From NCBI GenBank assembly GCA_937889545.1, contig CALAOT010000066.1:1-35946 (forward strand): DNA of 35,946 nucleotides. Direction: 5' to 3'. Origin of the DNA: an uncultured Opitutaceae bacterium (lineage in GTDB: Bacteria > Verrucomicrobiota > Verrucomicrobiia > Opitutales > Opitutaceae). Positions 8,227-15,064 of the stretch are shown here, piece after piece. The number at the start of each line of letters is the position of its first letter. Positions within the stretch are counted from its first letter, which is position 1. The translations under genes and the position numbers were made by a program. A model generated the notes under the pieces. The model was not told where the DNA came from. It ran no database searches and saw only the letters and a list, made by a program, of their open reading frames with translations.

Positions 8227-9768
8227 CTACTGCACGTCGTACACTTCCAGGAGCGCCACGCCCGTGTCCCCGCTCGTCCCGGAAACGATCGCCGTGTACG
8301 GCCCCGGAGGCAGCGTCGTGAGCAGTGCCGCGTCGTTGCTCATGGGATTGGACCAGGTGAATGCACCCACTTCGGAGGCTGCGTCGGCGATCACGGCGCT
8401 GCCCTGCCATCCCGCGTTGGTCGCAAGGACGGCGCTTCCGCTGTAGAGCTGCAGCTGTGGATCGGGAAGCGTGCCCGGGACATTGAAGGGACTGCCCGCG
8501 AGGGCGGGCCCCGAGGCGCGAATGAGCACCGTTTTTGCGCCTGGGCCGCCGACCACGAACCCGGCGATAAGGGAATTGGCGCCGGTTCCGACAAATCCCC
8601 GGGTTGCAATGTCGGTCAGCTTTGAAGCCCCCGACGACGCGAGGGCCGCCGATTGCGCGGTGCCGGACGGGTCCGAGGTGCCGTCCGTGCTGACGGCGGA
8701 GACCCGGTAATAGTAGGTGCTCCCGGGTTGAACCGCGGCGTCCAGGTACGAGGCGGCGGTGCCGAGGTTCCAGATGATGGCGTTCTGGGCGAATGCCGGG
8801 TCGTTTGCGCGCTGCAGCGTGTAGCCGGTGAGCGCTGCCCCAAAGGTGCCCGAGGGGGCCTGCCACGACACGCTGATCTGGGACGCGGCCGGCGAATAGG
8901 CCACGATGTTCGCGGGAGGGGCCGGGGCCCAGACGAGGTTGGGCGGGGGCGCCGACGGCAGGGAGTATACCCGAACATAGTCTACCAGGTAGGTCTGGGG
9001 AAACGCGGTGCCGGCGGGCGACGCGGGATAGTTGCCGCCCACGGCCAGATTGAGGAGGATGAAGAATGGCGCGTCGAACGGCCATGTTGCCCCGGCGGGC
9101 TGGGCGCTTTCCTTCAGGTCCTCGTAGACCGTCCCGTCCACCGAAAACACGATCTCATTGGGATAGCAGTCGGCGGCGAACACGTGGTAGGCGTCGTTGA
9201 ATCTCGCGTTGTTCGCCAAGGGATAGACCGTGGTCGGATTGTAATTGGGTGCGTGCAGCGAACCCTGGACGTCGCCGGGCGTCAGGCTGCTTCCGCCCCA
9301 TTCCATGACATCGATTTCGCCGCAGGCTGGCCAGCCGACGGTATTGATGTTGCTGCCGAGCGCCCAGAACGCCGGCCAGACGCCCGCGCCGGCCGGCATG
9401 CGCGCCCGCGCCTCCAGCCGGCAGGCTGTGAATGAGCTGTTGGTGTAGATCCGGGCGGACGTGTAGGCCCCGCTGCTCTTGAGGGCGGTGATCGCGAGCG
9501 CCTTCCCATCGGTGGCATTGGGGTCGGCGACGATCTGCGCATTGCTTGCCGAGCTTGTGTAGGATTCCAGCTCGTTGTTGCCCCATCCCGCCGGATTGCC
9601 GGCGCCGAGGTCGTAGGCCCATTTTGCGGGATCCGGCTGCGTGCCCGCCGCCTGGTTGAATTCATCGCTCCAGACGAGGACCGGCGTGGCGGCGTGGGCG
9701 CGGGGGGGCGCGCCCGCGAGGACGGCCAGGGCGAGGGCAAGCGCGCGGTATCTCATATTGATCTTCAT
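8227..9768 (-). CDS. Secreted GH16 beta-glucanase with Fn3 and C-terminal domain
   Basis: A 513-aa extracytoplasmic endo-beta-glucanase (laminarinase/lichenase type). It has a signal peptide (1-27, cleavage near AHA-ATP) and a GH16 catalytic domain (about 28-280) with the retaining-site motif EIDVME (Glu151 nucleophile, Asp153, Glu156 acid/base). The GH16 hallmarks WSDEFN, WGNNELESYT and WPAFWALG are present. A fibronectin type III domain follows at about 290-385 (ISVSWQAPSG to YYYRVSAVSTDG). The 110-residue C-terminal domain (about 395-513, TRGFVGTGANSLIAGFVVGG) resembles a module I recall from many secreted verrucomicrobial proteins, possibly for surface attachment. The start at 9768 is fixed by a GGAGG Shine-Dalgarno at 9776-9780. 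The gene follows lacI after 63 bp on the same strand, so it may be read with or just after the regulator. Confidence 0.94.
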   Translation of the reverse strand: MKINMRYRALALALAVLAGAPPRAHAATPVLVWSDEFNQAAGTQPDPAKWAYDLGAGNPAGWGNNELESYTSSASNAQIVADPNATDGKALAITALKSSGAYTSARIYTNSSFTACRLEARARMPAGAGVWPAFWALGSNINTVGWPACGEIDVMEWGGSSLTPGDVQGSLHAPNYNPTTVYPLANNARFNDAYHVFAADCYPNEIVFSVDGTVYEDLKESAQPAGATWPFDAPFFILLNLAVGGNYPASPAGTAFPQTYLVDYVRVYSLPSAPPPNLVWAPAPPANIVAYSPAASQISVSWQAPSGTFGAALTGYTLQRANDPAFAQNAIIWNLGTAASYLDAAVQPGSTYYYRVSAVSTDGTSDPSGTAQSAALASSGASKLTDIATRGFVGTGANSLIAGFVVGGPGAKTVLIRASGPALAGSPFNVPGTLPDPQLQLYSGSAVLATNAGWQGSAVIADAASEVGAFTWSNPMSNDAALLTTLPPGPYTAIVSGTSGDTGVALLEVYDVQ

Positions 9769-9775
9769 GGAAGCG

Positions 9776-9780
9776 CCTCC
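9776..9780 (-). promoter_or_regulatory. Shine-Dalgarno GGAGG of the GH16 gene
   Basis: GGAGG on the minus strand sits 7 nt before the ATG at 9768. It decides between this start and an upstream in-frame ATG at 9789. It is one of the few clear Shine-Dalgarno sequences in the window. Confidence 0.7.
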
Positions 9781-9831
9781 ACGGTGCATCGGGCCTGCGT
9801 CGCCGTCTGTCCGGACCAGCGGCGCGTAGGG

Positions 9832-11004
9832 TTACCGCCTCGGAGGGGGGGCGATCGTCTCGCCCTCGACCGGCAGCCCTTCGACCAGGATTTTGCGGCG
9901 CGGCGAGTTCGGGAGCACGATCCGGTTGAGCAGCCGGGCAACCGCCGAGGAGCCGATGTCCTCGTGCGGGACGCGGATCGACGCGAGGCGGCGCAGGGAC
10001 TGCGGAGGCTCGAGGCCGTCGAATCCGGTCACCGAGCAGTCCTCGGGAACGCGCACGCCGCGCGCCTTGAGCTCCTCCATGAGCCGGTAGGCCTGGTGGT
10101 CGGCCGCGCACACCCACGCGGTCACCCGGTCGTCGCGGATCCTCTGCAGGACCTGGTCGGTGATGCCGTCCTCCTTGATGTGCGGACCGGCCTTGTGGAC
10201 GTTGATCGTCCAGTCCGGGTGGAACTGCAGGCCCAGCGAAAACATGGCCTCGACATAGGCGCCGAACCGGCGCGTCGCCCAGTGCCCCACGACGGGGTAT
10301 TCCCAGGTGAGGAAGCCTATGCGGGCGTGGCCGGCATGCCTGAGCCGGCTTACGAGGGCCAGGATGCCGACCGAGTCGTCCGTATCAATCGTGTCGATAC
10401 CGGGTGTGCTGTAGGACTCGAGGACCGCGACGGCGGAGATCTTCCGCGCGATCATCGCCACGGTCTGCTCGGGGAAGGGGTATATGAGCACGGTGCCGCG
10501 CCAGTCGCCCGCGCGGATGCTGCGGAAGATGCTCTGGGGGCGGACCGCGGGGTCAAACGAGGCGGGGTTCTCGAAGCAGACGTCGATCGACACGTGCTCC
10601 ATGCCCGCGCGATCGCGGATCCCCTGCAGGATGAACGGGAACGTGGCCATTGCCACGTTTTCCGCGGGCACCCCGATCAGGACGCCCATCGTCAGCGGCT
10701 TGCTCTGGCGCGACCTCCGGAGGGTGCGGGTCGGGTTGCCGCGATAGCCCATCTTCGCCGCTAGGCTCTGCACCTTTGCGCGGGTGTCGGCGCTGATCGC
10801 GGGGTGGTTTGCGAGGCTGCGCGAGACGGTCGTGCGGGACAGCTTGAGCCTCTCGGCGATCAGTTGCTGGTTTACTGTGGAGCTGATGGGTTGTGGGGCT
10901 GGCTGGCGGTGGATGTCGCTCCCAGGCCGAGTCTGGAGGCGGATTCGTGGTTGGTGAATCCCGGCCTGCACTGAAAATTGTGCGAAGGACGGTGCGGTTT
11001 TCAA
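9832..11004 (-). CDS. LacI-family transcriptional regulator
   Basis: DNA-binding regulator with a LacI-type helix-turn-helix (VNQQLIAERLKLSRTTVSRS, about residues 44-63, then LANHPAISADTRAKV and MGYRGNP) and a periplasmic-binding-protein-like sensor domain (about 105-385). The sensor includes IGVPAENVAMATFPFILQG, the effector-site RRFGAYVEAM and GFDGLEPPQSLRRLASIRVPHEDIG. It probably senses a sugar from beta-glucan breakdown, because it sits between the GH16 gene and the symporter gene. The start is uncertain. LacI proteins normally begin within a few residues of the helix-turn-helix, but here the nearest in-frame candidates are a GTG at 10971 and a TTG at 11004, giving about 30-41 extra residues rich in Pro/Gln. 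No ATG is available in frame. The GTG overlaps a GCAC-N8-GTGC inverted repeat. Confidence 0.9.
   Translation of the reverse strand: MKTAPSFAQFSVQAGIHQPRIRLQTRPGSDIHRQPAPQPISSTVNQQLIAERLKLSRTTVSRSLANHPAISADTRAKVQSLAAKMGYRGNPTRTLRRSRQSKPLTMGVLIGVPAENVAMATFPFILQGIRDRAGMEHVSIDVCFENPASFDPAVRPQSIFRSIRAGDWRGTVLIYPFPEQTVAMIARKISAVAVLESYSTPGIDTIDTDDSVGILALVSRLRHAGHARIGFLTWEYPVVGHWATRRFGAYVEAMFSLGLQFHPDWTINVHKAGPHIKEDGITDQVLQRIRDDRVTAWVCAADHQAYRLMEELKARGVRVPEDCSVTGFDGLEPPQSLRRLASIRVPHEDIGSSAVARLLNRIVLPNSPRRKILVEGLPVEGETIAPPPRR
10968..10983. promoter_or_regulatory. Inverted repeat GCAC-N8-GTGC at the lacI 5' end
   Basis: GCACTGAAAATTGTGC is a 16-bp dyad whose outer arms pair perfectly, with the same 8-nt spacing as the GCAC direct repeats elsewhere in the window. 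It overlaps the possible GTG start of the regulator. A LacI-type operator for autoregulation is plausible. It also suggests that the true start lies further downstream, next to the helix-turn-helix. Confidence 0.4.
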
Positions 11005-11113
11005 GTAGTAAAATCGCTATGCACAAAAACGAAGGCCATCGCCGGCCCTGTCGAAGACCCGTCGCCGGTGGCTAGGGGGCCCCGGGCAGCGGCCTTTCGT
11101 CGATGGAGCTTAT

Positions 11114-11142
11114 GCACAAAATGATGCACATGAAGATTGACA
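11114..11142 (+). promoter_or_regulatory. Symporter promoter: GCAC-N8-GCAC repeat followed by a TTGACA -35 box
   Basis: GCACAAAATGATGCAC (11114-11129) is followed after exactly 7 nt by TTGACA (11137-11142), a consensus -35 hexamer pointing towards the symporter start at 11289. No convincing -10 follows. A further TGCACAAAAA half-site lies at 11020-11029, nearer lacI. The same GCAC-N7-TTGACA arrangement is found upstream of the TonB receptor (20957-20941). Binding just upstream of -35 would fit activation rather than simple repression. Confidence 0.5.
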
Positions 11143-11288
11143 TATGGGAGCCGCCCCACGCTTGATTCAACGCCGGGGCCGGCGCGGACTCCTTTCCCGC
11201 GTCTCTCTCATGATCTCCTTCTCCCGCCACAAGAGGTGCGGCCCCAAGCCGCTTGGCGGCCCTGATCCCGGGCGTAGACCGGTTTCCC

Positions 11289-12641
11289 ATGAGCTTGCCT
11301 GAACGCCTGAGTTTCCAGGAGAAACTCGCCTATGGACTGGGCGACACGGCCTCGAATTTCTACTTCCAGTTCTTCAATCTCTTCCTCGTCTTCTATTACA
11401 CGGACATCTTCGGCCTGGCGCCCGCCGCGGTCGGGACGATGATGCTCGCCCTGCGGGTCTTCGACGCGGTGATCGACCCGGCCGTGGGGGTGCTCGCAGA
11501 CCGCACAAACACCCGGTGGGGCAAGTTCCGGCCCTATATCCTGTGGGGCGCCATCCCCTACGGCGTCGCCGGGTACGCGATGTTCCTGAACCCCGGCCTC
11601 ACCCAACACGGGAAGCTCGTCTACGCCTACGTGACCTATGGCATCATGTGGGTCGCGTACGCCGCTATCAACATACCGTATTCCGCGCTCATGGGTGTCA
11701 TGTCCCCGTCCTCGGAGCAGCGGACCTCGCTCTCGACATACCGCTTCGTCTGCGCGTTTGCGGGGGCCTTCCTCATAGCCCGCCTCGTGGTCCCGCTGAA
11801 GAATCTGTTGGGAAGGGGCAACGAGGCCGAGGGCATCCGGTACACGATGCTGATCTTCTCCGTGCTGTCGGTCGCCCTGTTCTTCCTCACCTTTGCGAAG
11901 ACCCGCGAGCGGGTGGCCCCGCTGGCCGACCAGAGGGGTTCCTTCGGCGAGGACCTCCTCAACATGCTCAGGAACAGGCCGTGGGTGGCGCTGTTCTTCT
12001 CCGGGCTGTTCACCCTCGTCAACGCGGCCGTGCGCAACGGCTCGATCATCTATTATTTCAAGTATGTCGTCCGGGACGAGGCGCGGTTCACGCTCTATGC
12101 GACGAGCGGCTTCGTCGCGTTCATAGCCGGCGCGGCCTCCACGAAGCTTTTCCTCAAGCTGGGCGACCGCCGCACGCTCATGATCGCGCTCTCCATCCTG
12201 AACGCGCTCATGATCGCGTCGTTCTATCTCGTCGACCCGAGATCCTACGCCGCCCTGATCACCCTCAACGTCGTGGCGAATTTCATCGTGGGCCCGACGC
12301 CGGCGATGCTCTGGTCGATGTACGCGGACACGGCCGACTATGGCGAATGGAGGTTCGGGCGCCGGACGACGGGACTCGTCTTCTCGGCCCTCGTGTTTTC
12401 GCAGAAGGTCGGGCTGGCCATGGGGACGGGCGCCCTCGGCTGGCTTCTGGCATACTACGGATTCGTGGCCAACGTGGATCAGACCGCCGCTTCGAGTCTC
12501 GGGATCCGGTTGATGTTCAGCGTCATTCCCGCGGCCCTTGCTCTGATCGGGACCTTCGCCATCCTCTTCTATCCGATCACCGATCTGAAGATGAAGGAGA
12601 TCGAGGCGGATCTCGCCAGGCGCAAGGCCGTTCCCGCGTAG
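11289..12641 (+). CDS. GPH-family sugar:cation symporter (MFS superfamily)
   Basis: A 450-aa inner-membrane transporter with about 12 hydrophobic helices, of the glycoside-pentoside-hexuronide:cation symporter family (MelB/LacS-like), which imports glycosides with H+ or Na+. Family hallmarks: LAYGLGDTASNFYFQF at the N-terminus, DPAVGVLADRTNTRWGKFRP (about 71-90) in loop 2-3, INIPYSALMG, and WSMYADTADYGEWRFGRRTTG in the second half. The ATG at 11289 (MSLPERLSFQEK) is preferred over an upstream TTG at 11253 because the family N-terminus begins there. It is transcribed divergently from lacI across a 284-bp region carrying likely operators. Context suggests uptake of beta-glucan oligosaccharides for the cytoplasmic GH1. 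It ends 9 bp from the convergent monooxygenase gene. Confidence 0.93.
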   Translation: MSLPERLSFQEKLAYGLGDTASNFYFQFFNLFLVFYYTDIFGLAPAAVGTMMLALRVFDAVIDPAVGVLADRTNTRWGKFRPYILWGAIPYGVAGYAMFLNPGLTQHGKLVYAYVTYGIMWVAYAAINIPYSALMGVMSPSSEQRTSLSTYRFVCAFAGAFLIARLVVPLKNLLGRGNEAEGIRYTMLIFSVLSVALFFLTFAKTRERVAPLADQRGSFGEDLLNMLRNRPWVALFFSGLFTLVNAAVRNGSIIYYFKYVVRDEARFTLYATSGFVAFIAGAASTKLFLKLGDRRTLMIALSILNALMIASFYLVDPRSYAALITLNVVANFIVGPTPAMLWSMYADTADYGEWRFGRRTTGLVFSALVFSQKVGLAMGTGALGWLLAYYGFVANVDQTAASSLGIRLMFSVIPAALALIGTFAILFYPITDLKMKEIEADLARRKAVPA

Positions 12642-12650
12642 CGCGTCCTC

Positions 12651-14087
12651 TCAGTTCAAGCCTGCTGCTTCCTCGAACGCGTCGTCCCAGCGGAAGCGGG
12701 CGCGCTCCTCGGGGGTGAGCTCCGCGATGGTCTCCTTCATCTTCCTGATCCGGGCCTCGCGCAGGAGCGATTCGTCGCCGAGGTTCATCGGGATCACCCC
12801 GAGAAGCAGCCCGCACATCTCGTCGGTGGCGTTTGGCCCGAACACGATCTCTCGCGGCGGCGAATACGGATTGGAGGGATTGGCCGCACTGTTGTCGAAA
12901 ACCCAGCGGCACCGGACCCGGGTCCCCTTAGTGAGGAGGAACGGCTCGCGGTAGAAGTAATGGTCCTGCCACCGGAAGCTCCACCGGCTGATGTCGATAA
13001 GGGTCCGGACCGAGCCGTCCGGCATTTGGGCGATGGCATGCACCTCGTGGCCAAGCAGATGCATATGAGGGAAGACCGACATGAGGATGCAGTCCGCGGG
13101 GACCTCGATTGAATCCTCGACGGCGTACGCCGGGGCTCCGGCGGGGATGTCGAGCTTGAAGCTGCGCAGGAAGAGCGCGTCCATCATCCGCCTCGTGGGT
13201 TCGCGCATGAGGTAGACTCCGACCTCGGTCTGGTCGGACTCGGCCTTGCCGGTCGCGTGGTAGTGGATCTGCACCGCGATGTCCCCGGACATCGGCATGA
13301 CGCCGACGGCGATTCCACCCGGCAGGAAGCGGGGGGTGGTGCCGGGCACGCGCCCGCCCAGGTACGCAGCCGGAACGAAGCCCGGCGTTCCGAAGCTCGC
13401 ATAGCCGTTGCCGCCCTCGGCCGCCTCGCGCTTTCGCGCTTCGCCCGTCGTGTCGACGAAGACGTCGGCGTGGTGCAGGGCGCGCTGGTTCTCCGGGCGG
13501 ACCTCCACCGCCGCCACGGCCAGCGCGTCGGAGCCGGGGATGCGCGCGCCGGCCAGCACGGAGGCCGGCACAGCGGCTAGGGAGAACGGGATCGGGAAGA
13601 CCTGGTAGGTGTCGTCGGGGCCGGCCGGGATCGCGAAGGGACGGCGCATCCGCACTACGAGATCGGGCGGCCCCAGGCGCCAGCGGCCGCCGCGCTCAGC
13701 AGGGGGCCCGGGCGCCGCGGAAAGGTCCCCGGCGGGCGCCCCCGTCTCGGCCCAGCGCCCGATCGTGGCGATCTCTTCTCCGGAGAGGCGGCGCTCGTCG
13801 ACAAACGCGTCCCTCGGCCCGTCGGGCGTCCATGGCGGCATGATCCGCGCCGTGACCGTCTTCGCGATGAAGCGCGCCCGCTTCGCGGCATCCTTGTAGG
13901 CGAGGAGGGAGAACGGCGCCACCTCGCTCGGCCGATGGCACTCCACGCAGTGGCTCATGAGGATCGGCGCGACGTCCCGGGCCCACGTCGGCGACGGGTC
14001 GCCGGCCTCAGGGACGGCTTGCCCTCCGGTTAGGGATCCCGCGGCGGCAAGGGCGCTGGCGGCCAGCAGCGTCATCCTGCGGCTCAT
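12651..14087 (-). CDS. Cytochrome c / copper type II ascorbate-dependent monooxygenase-like protein
   Basis: A 478-aa exported protein. Signal peptide (MSRRMTLLAASALAAAG, 1-20), then a c-type heme site CVECH (47-51) with the candidate axial Met in MPPW (83-86). A two-part copper monooxygenase domain resembling peptidylglycine hydroxylating monooxygenase/dopamine beta-hydroxylase follows. Copper-site candidates are the His pair in LHHADVF (205-206), HYH in QIHYHATG (275-277) and the Met/His in PHMHLLGHE (341-348). These give the HH, HxH and Met set expected for the two copper sites. The natural substrate is unknown. The ATG at 14087 overlaps the stop of the redoxin gene by 4 nt (ATGA), showing translational coupling. 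Longer in-frame upstream sequence is the shadow of that redoxin gene. Confidence 0.9.
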   Translation of the reverse strand: MSRRMTLLAASALAAAGSLTGGQAVPEAGDPSPTWARDVAPILMSHCVECHRPSEVAPFSLLAYKDAAKRARFIAKTVTARIMPPWTPDGPRDAFVDERRLSGEEIATIGRWAETGAPAGDLSAAPGPPAERGGRWRLGPPDLVVRMRRPFAIPAGPDDTYQVFPIPFSLAAVPASVLAGARIPGSDALAVAAVEVRPENQRALHHADVFVDTTGEARKREAAEGGNGYASFGTPGFVPAAYLGGRVPGTTPRFLPGGIAVGVMPMSGDIAVQIHYHATGKAESDQTEVGVYLMREPTRRMMDALFLRSFKLDIPAGAPAYAVEDSIEVPADCILMSVFPHMHLLGHEVHAIAQMPDGSVRTLIDISRWSFRWQDHYFYREPFLLTKGTRVRCRWVFDNSAANPSNPYSPPREIVFGPNATDEMCGLLLGVIPMNLGDESLLREARIRKMKETIAELTPEERARFRWDDAFEEAAGLN

Positions 14088-14746
14088 CGCTTGACCGCCT
14101 CGGGAATGGCGCACCCGAAGCCCAGATTCCCCTTGAATGGACCCGGCGACCCGGATGCGAGGGCCGCGAGCACCTGGCGCAGCTCTTGATGGGCCGCGGC
14201 CGGCCGCGCCGCGCCGAAGGCGCCCACGCGGTCGTCGATGCGTCCTCCGTACAGCCTGGCTCCGGCGGCGGAGAACACGGCGACCTCGGGCGTGTACGTG
14301 GCACCGGCGGCCCGCACCAGCCGGTGCTCCCTGTCGTCGGCGGTGGGAAACCCTATCGCGTAGTCCGCCACATGGCTCCGGAGGGCCTCCAAGTCCGCGG
14401 TCGGGTCCACGTAGGCCCCGACGAAGGCAAAGCCCCGCGGCGAAAACTCCGCGGCAAGACTGTTGAGCACCGGGATGGAGGCATTCGACACGGGACAATC
14501 CTGACTCAGGAAGACGACCACGAACCAGCGGCCCTCCGGACTGAGCGGCGCCCCGCGCAGGTCGCGGACCCGCAGCTCGCGCCACCAGGAAGGCGGGGCG
14601 TCGGCCGGTCCCTTGTGGGCGCCGCCTGCGGGCGGGTCGCCGCCCCCGATGAGGTTCGGCAACAGCCCGAGGAGCGCCGCGTGCATGGCGACGGTCCGTA
14701 GGAGGATTCGCCCGGGCGCGAAGGGGCGCGTGGGGCGAGCTGTCAC
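14084..14746 (-). CDS. Redoxin (AhpC/TSA-TlpA-like thioredoxin-fold) protein coupled to the monooxygenase
   Basis: A thioredoxin-fold protein of about 220 aa with an N-terminal hydrophobic export/anchor segment (ILLRTVAMHAALLGLLPNLIG). The active-site region FLSQDCPVSNASIPVLNSL has a single Cys followed by PVS, the peroxiredoxin-like CPxS form seen in redoxins of this type. TYTPEVAVFSAAG carries the cis-Pro. In related bacteria I recall redoxin and cytochrome c/copper monooxygenase domains fused in one protein. Here they are separate genes overlapping by ATGA, so a joint periplasmic role (perhaps electron delivery or metal-centre maintenance) is likely. The start is uncertain: GTG at 14746 gives a positively charged n-region typical of a signal peptide, while ATG at 14686 lacks it. 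Confidence 0.83.
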   Translation of the reverse strand: MTARPTRPFAPGRILLRTVAMHAALLGLLPNLIGGGDPPAGGAHKGPADAPPSWWRELRVRDLRGAPLSPEGRWFVVVFLSQDCPVSNASIPVLNSLAAEFSPRGFAFVGAYVDPTADLEALRSHVADYAIGFPTADDREHRLVRAAGATYTPEVAVFSAAGARLYGGRIDDRVGAFGAARPAAAHQELRQVLAALASGSPGPFKGNLGFGCAIPEAVKR

Positions 14747-15064
14747 CCGAGCCGCGCGCGCACTCCGCACAACGGTGCACACCGCGCAACGACCGGCTGT
14801 ACTGGGCGGGCGTCCGAGGACACTCCGGTCGCAAGCTGCCTGATCGCTTGGAACATCTTCGGGACAATTCTCGGGCCGGCGCACCCGCTCTACAAGGCCG
14901 AAAACCCCTCAATTTCCAATTGCCTAAGATACGTTTGCTGCGAGCCTTTACACAGATTTGGACGACCCCCGCACGCTACCTCAAACCCCTTTCCACGTTG
15001 GACAAGCCAGCCATAGCAACCGCGGCGGTCCTAGGGGGATCCTGTTCAGTGTCGGCCTCGATCG
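14747..15064. other. Divergent intergenic region; right part duplicated at 21572-21737
   Basis: 318 bp between the redoxin gene (minus) and the first SGNH/TPR gene (plus). From about 14896 (GGCCGAAAA) to the ATG it is clearly similar to the DNA upstream of the second SGNH/TPR gene, including near-identical stretches such as AAGATACGTTTGC. It should contain the promoter of the SGNH/TPR gene. I see no confident -35/-10 pair, no Shine-Dalgarno and no RNA gene. Confidence 0.5.

Noticed and set aside
12642..12650. A terminator between the convergent symporter and monooxygenase genes
   Set aside because: Only 9 bp separate the stops and no hairpin with a T-run is visible there.
14088..14912. N-terminal extension of the copper monooxygenase frame up to 14912
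   Set aside because: It overlaps the redoxin gene in another frame and is Arg/Pro-rich nonsense; the signal peptide at 14087 marks the real start.
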